Positions 36,273 through 45,443 of a stretch of DNA of 64,000 nucleotides are shown in pieces. The notes under the pieces were generated by a model. That model ran no database searches. It was not told where the DNA came from and was given only the letters and a program-made list of their open reading frames with translations. Location: NCBI RefSeq assembly GCF_000011185.1, contig NC_002689.2, positions 1,364,001-1,428,000 on the forward strand. The letters are read 5' to 3'. This DNA is from Thermoplasma volcanium GSS1 (lineage in GTDB: Archaea; Thermoplasmatota; Thermoplasmata; Thermoplasmatales; Thermoplasmataceae). The position numbers were made by a program, and so were the translations under genes. The first letter of the stretch is position 1; each line of letters starts with the position of its first letter.

Positions 36273-37364
36273 TCAATACCTAATCCTTGGATCCAAGAAG
36301 GCATACACAACATCGACAATCAGGTTTGCAAACACAAGCACTAAGCCAAATACCAAAGTAACACCCATGACGCCATATATTGAATAACTAGTTATTGCGT
36401 TAATGCCAAGTAGGCCCATTCCAGGATAATCGAAAACGTCTTCGATTAAAACTACACCACCCAGCAAACTTGCAAATAGGAGGCCCAAAACAGTAACGGT
36501 AGGAATGAGTGCGTTCTTCCTTATGTGCCTTCTTATTATAACTTTCTCAGGTACACCCTTTGCCCTGGCGGTCTTCACATATTCCTGCCTCATATTATCC
36601 ATCATGCCTGCCCTGAGAAACCTCACTATGCCTGCAAGTATACCCAAGGTCAAAGTAAGGACCGGTAGAACAATATGAAGAAGACCGCTGTATGCAATAG
36701 CATAATTGTGGTGAATTAAAGCATCGAATATTATCAAGTGCGTAGGGTGGCTTACAAGAGCACTTGTACCAGGCGTAGTTAACCACGAAGGAACAGGAAA
36801 CGGAACTAAAGCGTAATTAAATGTTCCAGAAATCGGGAAAACACCAAGAGGGTTTCCTGTTATAGCACCCCTTCCGAACACAATTTGGAATAAAAGAGCG
36901 AGTACGAAGGCAGGCATAGCGTATACAGCAAGTGAGAATATTCTACCTGCGTGATCGGCAAGGGAATTGGGCTTTGAACCGATGTAAGTGCCCAGGGGTA
37001 TAGATATCAATACTGACAATATTACAGCAAATATAGTCAACTGCAATGTATTCGGGAAGAATTCCTCTATACCTGTAAGCACTGGGCCTGTATAAAAGTT
37101 ACTTACCATAAACCCCCAATTGCCATGTATAAGTGCAGCTAAATAGAAAAAGTACTGTATAGGAACAGGATAGTCTAAGCCAAGTATAGCCTTCGCATGA
37201 GCAATCTGAACAGATCTAGGAAGCGTACTATGCGGATTTACATACTGAGATAACAATAGAGAAGTGGGCAAGGCTCTAACAAGGATAAATGTCAACAAAG
37301 TCAACCCTATTAGCGTCGGAATTAAAAGGAGCAGTCTACGGATTATAAAGAATCGTAACTCCAT
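36273..37364 (-). CDS. oppB: Oligopeptide ABC transporter permease OppB-like
   Basis: A 363-residue permease with an N-terminal helix of the Dpp/Opp kind (RRLLLLIPTLIGLTLLTFILV), a long extracytoplasmic loop, and a BPD_transp_1 domain with the EAA motif YVKTARAKGVPEKVIIRRHIRKNA for ATPase docking and VVLIEDVFDYPGMG near the C terminus, which is diagnostic of this permease family. A TATA-like box at 37381-37392 about 23 nt before the ATG indicates that oppBCDF can be transcribed apart from oppA, which lies 135 bp upstream. Confidence 0.93.
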   Translation of the reverse strand: MELRFFIIRRLLLLIPTLIGLTLLTFILVRALPTSLLLSQYVNPHSTLPRSVQIAHAKAILGLDYPVPIQYFFYLAALIHGNWGFMVSNFYTGPVLTGIEEFFPNTLQLTIFAVILSVLISIPLGTYIGSKPNSLADHAGRIFSLAVYAMPAFVLALLFQIVFGRGAITGNPLGVFPISGTFNYALVPFPVPSWLTTPGTSALVSHPTHLIIFDALIHHNYAIAYSGLLHIVLPVLTLTLGILAGIVRFLRAGMMDNMRQEYVKTARAKGVPEKVIIRRHIRKNALIPTVTVLGLLFASLLGGVVLIEDVFDYPGMGLLGINAITSYSIYGVMGVTLVFGLVLVFANLIVDVVYAFLDPRIRY

Positions 37365-37380
37365 ATAGTTAGATCAAAAT

Positions 37381-37392
37381 TTACTATAAAAG
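37381..37392 (-). promoter_or_regulatory. TATA-like box upstream of oppB
   Basis: Box TTTTATAGT on the minus strand is about 23 nt before the oppB ATG at 37364, so oppBCDF may be transcribed separately from oppA. Confidence 0.5.
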
Positions 37393-37499
37393 AATTTTGC
37401 AAATTCAGACCAATAGAATTCATTTATCCATTCGACAATCAATATTTTTAAAAAATATTTAAAATATAATATATTTTACGCAATTATCGATTTATATGT

Positions 37500-40367
37500 C
37501 TAAGTGTAGTAAAGGTAATTGTATAGTAAGTCTCCGCCACCGATCGTCCCTATAATGTTCTGTTCCCAGGTTTTCATAACACTCATTGGTACCTTATAAG
37601 ACATTATCTGGAAATCTACTGCCTGATAGAGGTAAACATAGAATGTCATGTTTATGAGTTCCTCGTTCATCTTGTGGAACCAATAGAGGGCTAGTGTAAT
37701 ATTGGACGTCGAAGTTCCATTATTGTAGTAGCCAATCATCTTCTGCAGATACATAGCTTCCGTTACGTTTCGAGCCGGATTGCTTGTGTTGTATCCGATC
37801 CACCACGGAGTCATGTCATTCGGGCCTGGATATGTTGTTGAGTTTTCTGGCAATGCCATTGGACCCAAATAATCCGTTGGATACGGGTAATCCGGAGCCC
37901 ATCCTAATTCATATATAGGCATGGGATTTTGACCCTGGACCTGGTATCCAATGATACTCGGGAATGCAAGTGGTATAACCGTAAAAGTAAAACCTGTAAT
38001 GAATGTTGACAGATAATCACCCCACTGAGTTGCTCCAGCTAGATCGTCCGGATCACCACTGAATATTATTATTGGTATATTGAGCGGTTTCCCCTGGTAT
38101 ACATAATCACCCTTATTCGTACCTGATGTTGCGACAGTTATATCTAATGACGAATTTCCGGTAGAATTAACAAGTTTATTCCAGTCTCTTACTCCCTCTT
38201 CCCAGTACATCTTGGCTAGGTTTAGGTTGAAGTATGGAACCTGTCCGTTAGTTGTCGCATTCAGTTCATTTATGCTCTGATATCCCAGCATACCTACATC
38301 AAGCATACCAGCATATGGTACTGCAAAGGTAACGTTATATATTGCATTTCCTTCGTCCTTGTTCAAATACTCGCTCTCGTTGTAGGCGTAGGCAAAAGCC
38401 TTTCTTATCTGCAGAACTGAGAATAAGGCTGAAGGCATATTGGCACTTTTGTCTAGAGTAGACAGCATCGTAGTATTAACGTTTGCATTAAAGTTGTACC
38501 AGAATATGCTAAGGGACGGCTTCGACAAATAGTAATCTATGTGTGAAGCATTAAGACCCTCTACCAAAGACCAGTCGCTCGTCGGTATTCCCCCAGTCTG
38601 AGCGTAGCCCGATTTCAGCTGCAGATACCTTGTCGAGGTTTCCCCTATGTATTCAAGGACGACTTTATCTATATGCGCCCTCGGGAACCATGGACCAGGA
38701 GGATTAAAATCGGGATTCTTAATTAATACTACGGCAGATGATGGGATTATGTAGTCTATTTCATACGGACCGTCAGCCATAACGTTGTTAACCAGATATT
38801 GGTTGTAGTCTGAAGCTGATCCTTGTGCTTTATACTCGTTGAAGCCAGTAGCGTTCCATGGGAGCGAATAGGGCGTTAAACCTGACTTCCAGGCCAAAGC
38901 TGGCTGGGATGCTGTAGCATGGGCTACTATCCAGTTAGCGTCCATTACATAGTCTCCGCTGGCAGAAAGTAGCTCAAATACGAAATTAGGTGTGAGAGGT
39001 TTCTGGAAGTGGAATGTTATACTATTCGTGGCGTTATCCACTGTCATGTTTTGGGTTATGTTCCAGAATGTATTAGAGGTATAATAATTGCCAGGCAGAA
39101 GTACTTGGGCGATTATCCAGCCTGGTGTCTCAGGAGAACCTGCATCAAACAAGAGTGTTCGTATGTACGAATAATATACATCCCATGCTGTTACAGGCTG
39201 CCCGTTCTGCCATGTAGCGTTAGACCTTATGTGGAAAGTGTAGTTTTCATATGGCTTTATGTGAACTGTGTAGCTAATTCCCCATGGAGTATGTACAGTG
39301 TAATTCTTGTAATTCGTATTTATGCCACCGTTAGTTGTTGATGGGAGCTGAGAGGCAAGTTGAGGTACGAATGAAGTAGAAGAAGATCCATTGTACGTGA
39401 CTAGGAACTGATAAACATTTTCAAGTATTTCGTCAGAAACCGTATCGTATGCTATAGCTCCATCCAGGGTCTTATATGCTCCAGTCTCATCCTCAGCGTT
39501 GACGAAAGTCGTTACTACGGTTGGCGCGACATACAGAGAAGCTGAACTCGCAACAACAAAATCCTGATAGAAGTAAGTGTGGAATATGCCTGCAGTTACA
39601 TTGATAGCTCCAGTCGTAGAGTTGAGTATCTCTCCAGTGTATGTAACCACACCGATTTCATAGAAACCTGACCCAAGGTTGGTCAAATTAACATAGGCTT
39701 CGGATGGTGGCAACTTGAATGATCCACTGGTATTATTGTAATAGTACGGCAACGTTATTTGGTCTACTAGAGATCCGTTTTTATAGATGTAAGCAACCTG
39801 AGATATTATTGTAAAATCGGGATTTGATGGCAGTGTATAATAACCCACTAAATACGACAGACTAGTTCCAATTGGGAATATCTGCGTTTGATTTATAAGC
39901 GCATTTTTCGAGCTGCTTATAAGAGATACCGTTGCTAGTGATTCATTTTGCGGGAGAACAGGCGCTGCGGCAACTACAGACACGAGAGAATCCAAACTTG
40001 TATAAGTCGAACCACCGAAATTAACTACATAATAGACGTAGTAGTTCCCTGGATATTTGTATATATGGGATACCGTTACCGTATCCGAACCTGTATAGTA
40101 AACGGTAGATGTTGTTTGATCACCCCAGTATATGGTCATATTGTCAAATTTTCCATTTGTGGTTATCGTCATTGTATACGGCTGTCCTATTGAGGCTGTT
40201 GATTGAGCAGATGTCACTTTCGCACTTGTTCCCGTTGTCACCGGATGGTAGAAGCCCAACACGCTGACTACAACAATAATAACTACAAGCACAGCTATTA
40301 TTGCGTACCATTTCGTGTTGGACGCTTTTGGTGCAACAGGAGGGATATTAGGTTGAGTATTATCCAT
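37500..40367 (-). CDS. oppA: Oligopeptide-binding protein OppA-like, membrane-anchored, with PKD domain
   Basis: Extracellular solute-binding protein (SBP_bac_5) for the peptide importer, 955 residues versus about 550 in bacteria. A cytoplasmic Asn/Pro-rich N terminus and one membrane helix (YAIIAVLVVIIVVVSVLG, about 20-38) anchor it; there is no lipobox. Next is a PKD-like domain (about 45-130, with TNGKFDNMTIYWGDQTT and HIYKYPGNYYVYY), a second beta domain, then the binding-protein core from about 290 with WQNGQPVTAWDVYYSY and NVTFAVPY. The surface part is rich in N-x-S/T sequons. The start is the ATG at 40367 after GGAGGATAAGAAT; a TTG at 40391 is upstream of the ribosome site. Confidence 0.9.
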   Translation of the reverse strand: MDNTQPNIPPVAPKASNTKWYAIIAVLVVIIVVVSVLGFYHPVTTGTSAKVTSAQSTASIGQPYTMTITTNGKFDNMTIYWGDQTTSTVYYTGSDTVTVSHIYKYPGNYYVYYVVNFGGSTYTSLDSLVSVVAAAPVLPQNESLATVSLISSSKNALINQTQIFPIGTSLSYLVGYYTLPSNPDFTIISQVAYIYKNGSLVDQITLPYYYNNTSGSFKLPPSEAYVNLTNLGSGFYEIGVVTYTGEILNSTTGAINVTAGIFHTYFYQDFVVASSASLYVAPTVVTTFVNAEDETGAYKTLDGAIAYDTVSDEILENVYQFLVTYNGSSSTSFVPQLASQLPSTTNGGINTNYKNYTVHTPWGISYTVHIKPYENYTFHIRSNATWQNGQPVTAWDVYYSYIRTLLFDAGSPETPGWIIAQVLLPGNYYTSNTFWNITQNMTVDNATNSITFHFQKPLTPNFVFELLSASGDYVMDANWIVAHATASQPALAWKSGLTPYSLPWNATGFNEYKAQGSASDYNQYLVNNVMADGPYEIDYIIPSSAVVLIKNPDFNPPGPWFPRAHIDKVVLEYIGETSTRYLQLKSGYAQTGGIPTSDWSLVEGLNASHIDYYLSKPSLSIFWYNFNANVNTTMLSTLDKSANMPSALFSVLQIRKAFAYAYNESEYLNKDEGNAIYNVTFAVPYAGMLDVGMLGYQSINELNATTNGQVPYFNLNLAKMYWEEGVRDWNKLVNSTGNSSLDITVATSGTNKGDYVYQGKPLNIPIIIFSGDPDDLAGATQWGDYLSTFITGFTFTVIPLAFPSIIGYQVQGQNPMPIYELGWAPDYPYPTDYLGPMALPENSTTYPGPNDMTPWWIGYNTSNPARNVTEAMYLQKMIGYYNNGTSTSNITLALYWFHKMNEELINMTFYVYLYQAVDFQIMSYKVPMSVMKTWEQNIIGTIGGGDLLYNYLYYT

Positions 40368-40693
40368 ATTCTTATCCTCCAATTTATGCAAGTGCTTATG
40401 TAAATCTAAATATTTAAATTTTGTTGAACCCTATATTTTAGAGTAGATGCTAAATAGTTTCTAGATCAATGCTGTCAGATATCTCATTCACCTTTTACAT
40501 TGCTCCGTGATTTATAAAAAGTGTTACCAGGGGTTGGCCCAGCAGAAGAAAATAAAAAAGTATCATCTGGAGGTTTACTAACATTAAAAATTTATAACAT
40601 ACCAATTTATCTAAAATTTAAAGTCTAAACGTGCCAAAGCCCACGTGCAAAGATTTCAGTACTTGAGCTTAATTATATAAATAAGGGACCAGA
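40368..40693. other. 326-bp intergenic region with promoter elements and possible small RNA
   Basis: This gap between oppA and the next gene holds the oppA promoter (AT box at 40408-40422), a second TATA-like box at 40509-40520 reading rightward, a GGAGGT at about 40569-40574 with no start codon after it, another AT box at 40587-40598, and a perfect 5-bp hairpin at 40629-40646 (ACGTG, loop of eight, CACGT). Only very short open frames exist. A small non-coding RNA is possible, but there is no tRNA-like or known RNA fold. Confidence 0.4.
40375..40380 (-). promoter_or_regulatory. Shine-Dalgarno site of oppA
   Basis: GGAGGA on the minus strand precedes the ATG at 40367 by seven bases. An AT box at 40408-40422 indicates a leader of about 20 nt. 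Confidence 0.65.
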
Positions 40694-41254
40694 TTGAGAA
40701 TAAAAATTGAACACAAGAAGCAAAGAGATAAAATCCAATTCAGATATCTTTGGCTCTTGTTGTTATCAATAGTACTTATATTAGCAGGAATCAGCGTAAC
40801 AGCGTTTTCATATACGCAGCATCCTACCTATTACATAAACTCCTCATCGAAGACAGTAATTGTAGGGAATGGCAGTGCAGAATTCTATGGATATTCTGGA
40901 CTTCCATCTAATCTTACTATAAAGACAGTAAACGGCAATGCGACAGTAGAAGTATACCTAGTATCCGTATACAAAAACGCACTAGGCATAACACAGATAA
41001 GTTATACTCTTGAAGGCCACGAAATTATCGGCTTTAATGAGACCACAATAATACGATTGCCCGTACAGTACTTTAGTCCAGAGTATAAAGTGAACGTAAC
41101 ATCAAGCAACAGTACGAATGTAACATTAGTATTCTCAACTCAAATTCCGCAAAAAGCTGCATCAAATATTTATATAGAAGCAATAGGCATATCAATGCTT
41201 ATATTCGGGATAGTAACGCTTGTAGTTTACATAACAAAAAATAAAACGCCTTGA
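40694..41254 (+). CDS. Membrane-anchored extracytoplasmic protein of unknown function
   Basis: A 186-residue protein with a basic N terminus, a first membrane helix (about 20-38), an outer domain of about 115 residues with several N-x-S/T sequons, and a second helix near the C terminus (about 162-180), ending in TKNKTP. Not recognised. No ATG or GTG is available near the start; TTG at 40694 is used in this call, but the nearby TATA-like box (40671-40683) would put the transcription start a few bases downstream of it, so the true start is uncertain. The topology resembles the product at 49.2 kb. Confidence 0.55.
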   Translation: MRIKIEHKKQRDKIQFRYLWLLLLSIVLILAGISVTAFSYTQHPTYYINSSSKTVIVGNGSAEFYGYSGLPSNLTIKTVNGNATVEVYLVSVYKNALGITQISYTLEGHEIIGFNETTIIRLPVQYFSPEYKVNVTSSNSTNVTLVFSTQIPQKAASNIYIEAIGISMLIFGIVTLVVYITKNKTP

Positions 41255-41257
41255 GGA

Positions 41258-42106
41258 TTATGCAAATTCCTCAAGATCATCTTCAGTTAGTTGGTGTATT
41301 TTCTGGTCTATCAAAGGTCCATCTTTAAGGACTTCATCCAGATCTTCATAGGTCGGCCTTTCAACTTCGTAAAAGACTCCGATCGGTATTTTGTCTCCCC
41401 ATTCAAGACCGAGTTTGTATGCCTGATCGAAGTTGGTAACGTCGTTACCTTCCAGATGGTATACCCTCGGCCTGAAATATTCATAGCTGTTCTCCTTATT
41501 CCAAGTAACACATGGGCTCAACACATCGATGAATGAGAAACCCTTGTGCTTTATTGCTTTAACAGTTAATTCCTTGAGGTGCTTTATGTCGCCAGAAAAG
41601 CCGCGTGCTACAAATGTTGCACCCGCATTTAGTGCAAATGTTATTGGGTTAAAAGGAGTTTCTATGTTACCATCAGGTGTTGTTTTTGTCCTTAGGCCGA
41701 TCGGTGCAGTAGGAGATGCCTGGCCAGTTGTTAATCCGAATACCTGGTTATCCGATACCATATACGTAATATCTACATTTCTCTTGGCGGTATGGAAGAA
41801 ATGCTGAGTACCTTCGAAGAATCCGTCGCCGTCTCCACCGTATGCAATTACCGTCAATTTTGAATTTGCCCATTTGACTCCGGAGGCAAATGGAAGGAGT
41901 CGGCCATGCAATCCGTGATATCCGTACGTGTTCAGGAATTCCGGCATATTTGAAGAACATCCTATACCGCTAGCTACCACTACATCCTTTGGATCTATCT
42001 TCAATTCTGCCAGTGCCATAGTAATCGCTGAGAGCTGAGCAAAATTTCCGCATCCTGGGCACCAGTCAGGTGGTACCCTTTTGTTTTTATAATCATTCAT
42101 ATTCAT
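41258..42106 (-). CDS. 2-oxoacid:ferredoxin oxidoreductase, beta subunit
   Basis: Thiamine-diphosphate subunit of an archaeal 2-oxoacid:ferredoxin oxidoreductase, which oxidatively decarboxylates 2-oxoacids to acyl-CoA and reduces ferredoxin. The 282-residue protein shows WCPGCGN (Fe-S ligand cysteines), GIGCSS, the TPP motif YGGDGDGFFEG and a later conserved region SPCVTWN that supplies another cluster cysteine. Several ATG/GTG codons cluster at the start; 42106 is chosen for its 8-nt spacing from AAGGAG, which lies at the end of the alpha gene. Broad 2-oxoacid specificity is typical of the two-subunit archaeal enzymes. Confidence 0.9.
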   Translation of the reverse strand: MNMNDYKNKRVPPDWCPGCGNFAQLSAITMALAELKIDPKDVVVASGIGCSSNMPEFLNTYGYHGLHGRLLPFASGVKWANSKLTVIAYGGDGDGFFEGTQHFFHTAKRNVDITYMVSDNQVFGLTTGQASPTAPIGLRTKTTPDGNIETPFNPITFALNAGATFVARGFSGDIKHLKELTVKAIKHKGFSFIDVLSPCVTWNKENSYEYFRPRVYHLEGNDVTNFDQAYKLGLEWGDKIPIGVFYEVERPTYEDLDEVLKDGPLIDQKIHQLTEDDLEEFA

Positions 42107-42111
42107 ATACA

Positions 42112-43869
42112 TCACTCCTTTATAACTTCCTTTTTCTTTCCAATCCGTATCTCAATTTCATTAGCCAGAGCACCTGGATAGAAAGCTTCACCATCATACT
42201 TTGTTATCAGTTCAGGCTTGATTAGGAATTGTGCTGCAATATACTTTGAAAGTTGCCCTGAGTAGTTATTCTCTACAGCAAATATCTTCTTTCTGTTCTT
42301 AAGTAGGGAACCAATGTCAGGGTTCAGTGGGAATACATTTTTGACCTCTATTGCCCCGATTTTTATCCCTTTCGATCTAAGGATATCTATGGCCTCTTCG
42401 ACAGCTCCTTTTGTGCTTCCCCACTGTATTATAACGTACTCAGCATCTGATATTTTGTACGTTGGTGTAGGTGGCATTTCTTCAATATAGGTATCAAGCT
42501 TTCTCATCCTCTTCTGCATCATCTTTATCCTATCTATTGGATTCGTAATTGCATCGCTAACAACGTCACCATATTCATTGTGCTCGTCTGAATCTTCATT
42601 ATGCATTAACCCAGCTTGCCCAGGAATAGCCCTTGGAGAAATGCCTGTATCAGTTATAAGATACCTTTTATAATCTTCTTCGTTATCCTTTGCCCTTTCT
42701 CCATTGTCAATCTTAAAGTTAAGATCTAATCCGTCTAAAGTATCGTAATGCTCTGCAAGGTAAAGATCTGACATAACAAATACCGGTGTTTGGTACTTTT
42801 CAGCTAAGTTCATAGCTTCCCTGGTTATATAGAACGCTTCTTCTATATCCCCGGGAGCGAAAACGATCCTCGGGAAGTCTCCTTGAGAAGCTCCAAGGAC
42901 TTGATTCAGGTCACCTTGCTCGGTTTTAGTGGGTAAGCCTGTTGATGGGCCAGGCCTCTGCGCCTCGTATATCACTATGGGGACTTCTGTCATACCGGCC
43001 AATCCAACTGCTTCAGTCATAAGTGCAAATCCTCCGCCGGATGACCCAGTCATGGCCCTTACTCCTGCATAGTTCGCACCTATGGTGGTATTTATAGCAG
43101 ATATTTCATCTTCCGGTATTTTGACAAAAACACCATATTTCTTTGCATGCTGTGCAAGGAAGTGTAGAGCTGATGAAGCTGGAGTCATTGGATAGGCCAC
43201 ATACATCTTAAGGCCGCCAGCAACAGCACCTAAGGCAACGGACATACCTCCAGAAAGCATATACTTCTTCTTACCATACTTAAATTTCTTGCCAAGCGGC
43301 TTATAATTTGCCAGATAATAATCGTAACCCTCTTTGGCTGCCTTTACATTGGCTTCAGCTATGTCGCCTTTCTTCCCAAACTGATCCCTTATAACACCAG
43401 CGAGGATATCAAAGTCTATGCCTATAGCAGCTATCGCCGCTCCAAGGCCGACTGTGTTTTTTAACAACGGATTCTTGCTGTACTTTGATGCAATATCTGA
43501 TAGGGGAATTGGGCAGTAATTAGTTTCCCTCTTAGTATAGTTCTTTATTGAGCTATCAAATATAGCAACACCGTCTTTTCCAAGGGGAGATGCCCCTCCT
43601 TCGTTTATCTCTGGATTTGTGTGCCTTTCAACGCCGTCAAGATTAAGAGCTATCAATACATCTAACCCGTCTCCTTGATTTTTTACTTTCTCGTCCGAAG
43701 CCCTTACTTGGTACCAGGATTCACCGCCTCTTATTATATCCTGATAATAGTTGTACGATGTAGCGTATAACCCGCTTCTTGCAAAAGTTCTAATAAGTAT
43801 CTCTCCTGCGGATTGCACACCGTCACCAGCTGCACCCGCAACTCTTATAATAACTTCATTTTGTTTCAT
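42112..43869 (-). CDS. 2-oxoacid:ferredoxin oxidoreductase, fused gamma-alpha subunit
   Basis: Large subunit of the same enzyme, 585 residues, with the gamma domain (about 1-200, starting VIIRVAGAAGDGVQSAGEIL) fused to the alpha domain (from about 210, with YPMTPASSALHFLAQ, GSSGGGFALMTEA and EAQRPGPSTGLPTKTEQGDL). The YPMTP motif is the YPITP-like motif that binds 2-oxoacid and CoA. This two-gene form, alpha-gamma fusion plus beta, is the one found in Sulfolobus and Thermoplasma. It is transcribed away from the aspartase gene and precedes the beta gene by a few bases. Confidence 0.92.
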   Translation of the reverse strand: MKQNEVIIRVAGAAGDGVQSAGEILIRTFARSGLYATSYNYYQDIIRGGESWYQVRASDEKVKNQGDGLDVLIALNLDGVERHTNPEINEGGASPLGKDGVAIFDSSIKNYTKRETNYCPIPLSDIASKYSKNPLLKNTVGLGAAIAAIGIDFDILAGVIRDQFGKKGDIAEANVKAAKEGYDYYLANYKPLGKKFKYGKKKYMLSGGMSVALGAVAGGLKMYVAYPMTPASSALHFLAQHAKKYGVFVKIPEDEISAINTTIGANYAGVRAMTGSSGGGFALMTEAVGLAGMTEVPIVIYEAQRPGPSTGLPTKTEQGDLNQVLGASQGDFPRIVFAPGDIEEAFYITREAMNLAEKYQTPVFVMSDLYLAEHYDTLDGLDLNFKIDNGERAKDNEEDYKRYLITDTGISPRAIPGQAGLMHNEDSDEHNEYGDVVSDAITNPIDRIKMMQKRMRKLDTYIEEMPPTPTYKISDAEYVIIQWGSTKGAVEEAIDILRSKGIKIGAIEVKNVFPLNPDIGSLLKNRKKIFAVENNYSGQLSKYIAAQFLIKPELITKYDGEAFYPGALANEIEIRIGKKKEVIKE

Positions 43870-44026
43870 GATGCTCGTGTTTTGTTATTACTGTATGATA
43901 TTAATATGTTTTTTCCCAAAAGTTAACGTATCGATATTTAGATATTTGAACACGTCATTAAATATTAGATTGTATACTTATCTAAGCATTAAATTATTTT
44001 ATCTCGATGCAAAATAAAATAATCAA

Positions 44027-44036
44027 AAATTTATAG
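44027..44036 (+). promoter_or_regulatory. TATA-like box of the aspartase gene
   Basis: Box AAATTTATAG is centred 25 nt before the ATG at 44056. Confidence 0.55.
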
Positions 44037-44055
44037 ACGTATTCTATATTCTATT

Positions 44056-45429
44056 ATGAGAACTGAAAGGGATGTAATTGGAGAAATACAGCTTGAAGAT
44101 ACTGTATTTTACGGTATAAATACTGCTAGGGCCAAGGAAAATTTCAGGATAACCGGCCTGACCTCCGATTCTGACCACATCGTTTCTATTGCACAGATAA
44201 AAAAAGCAGCAGCCATGGCTAATGCGGAAGCTGGTGCACTGGACAAGGAAAAAGCTGAATTTATAGAGAAAGCGTGTGATGAGATCATAAGTGGAAGATA
44301 CCACGACCAATTTGTTATAGATGTTTACCAGGCCGGTGCTGGAACATCTTTCAACATGAACGCAAATGAGGTAATTGCAAACGTTGCACTTACATTAATG
44401 GGCAAGAACAAAGGAGATTACTCAGTAATACACCCCAACGACCACGTCAACATGAGCCAATCAACAAATGACGTTTATCCTACAATGATGCGGCTAACGG
44501 TGACGAAAAAAGTGAAGAAACTTAAGGAGGCCATTTCCGACTTAATAGAAAGCCTGGAAAAGAAATCCAAGGAACTTAGGGGTATACCAAAACCAGGCAG
44601 GACGCACCTTCAGGATGCAGCACCTGTAACGGTTGGATTGGAATTTTCTGCCTACGCATATGCAATAAAAAAGGATAGAGATGAAATTACTGATGCCCTT
44701 GATTATATAATGGAATTAAACATAGGGGGGACGGCAGTCGGCACGGGCATAAATACATCAAAAAATTATCAGGAGAACGTTGTAAAGCATATAGCTGAGA
44801 TAACGAGGGAAAATTTCAGGAAGAGCAGCAATCTGATGGGAATTATGCAGTTTATGACTGATTTTTCGAGAGTGATGAATGCTGTTACGAACCTAGCACT
44901 AGATATTGAAAAGATAGCTAATGACATAAGGCTTCTCTACTCAGGTCCTGGGACAGGTATACATGAAATAATAATACCCGCGGTGCAGCAAGGTTCGTCC
45001 ATAATGCCTGGAAAAATAAATCCGTCCATAGCAGAGGCAATGAACATGATATGCCATTCGGTTATAGGTGCGCAACAGGCAGTAAACATGAGCGTACAGG
45101 CCGGGCAACTGGAACTAAATGTAATGATGCCTAATATAGATTACGAGCTAACGAGATCAATCGACATAATGAGAAACGGCCTAATAATGTTCAAAGAAAA
45201 ACTCATCGACGGGATCAAGGCCAACGTAAACACATGCAGAGAACATCTCGCAAATAGCTTTGGATCCGCTGCACTCTTGAATCCATACCTTGGCTATGAT
45301 AATGTTGCAAAGATAGTCAGAGAAGCCGTCGAAACTGGTAAATCAATAAAATCATTAGTGTTAGCAACTGGTAAAATCACAGAAGAGCAGTATATGAAAA
45401 TTATGGAAAGTGGAGTCCCAAAGGATTGA
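44056..45429 (+). CDS. aspA: Aspartate ammonia-lyase (aspartase/fumarase superfamily)
   Basis: Probably deaminates aspartate to fumarate and ammonia. The 457-residue protein has the three superfamily regions, including HPNDHVNMSQSTND, and the signature GSSIMPGKINP at 313-323. Features that favour aspartase over class II fumarase are YGINTARAKENF near the N terminus, SGPGTGIHEIIIPAVQQGSS, and AGQLELNVMMPNI; the GGTAVGTGIN segment is shared with fumarases, so a fumarase is not excluded. A TATA-like box at 44027-44036 is 25 nt before the ATG. It converges with an Lrp/AsnC regulator gene, 14 bp apart. Confidence 0.8.
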   Translation: MRTERDVIGEIQLEDTVFYGINTARAKENFRITGLTSDSDHIVSIAQIKKAAAMANAEAGALDKEKAEFIEKACDEIISGRYHDQFVIDVYQAGAGTSFNMNANEVIANVALTLMGKNKGDYSVIHPNDHVNMSQSTNDVYPTMMRLTVTKKVKKLKEAISDLIESLEKKSKELRGIPKPGRTHLQDAAPVTVGLEFSAYAYAIKKDRDEITDALDYIMELNIGGTAVGTGINTSKNYQENVVKHIAEITRENFRKSSNLMGIMQFMTDFSRVMNAVTNLALDIEKIANDIRLLYSGPGTGIHEIIIPAVQQGSSIMPGKINPSIAEAMNMICHSVIGAQQAVNMSVQAGQLELNVMMPNIDYELTRSIDIMRNGLIMFKEKLIDGIKANVNTCREHLANSFGSAALLNPYLGYDNVAKIVREAVETGKSIKSLVLATGKITEEQYMKIMESGVPKD

Positions 45430-45443
45430 GGACTCCATCAAAT

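Noticed and set aside
37420-37500. AT-rich near-palindromes between oppA and oppB as a replication origin
   Set aside because: The stretch has no origin-recognition-box-like repeats and no cdc6/orc gene nearby; it is better read as transcription stop and promoter DNA.
44056-45429. Calling the lyase a class II fumarase
   Set aside because: GSSIMPGK and GGTAVGTG are shared with fumarases, but YGINTARA, SGPGTGIHEI and AGQLELNVM fit aspartase better; the fumarase option is kept as an alternative in the entry.
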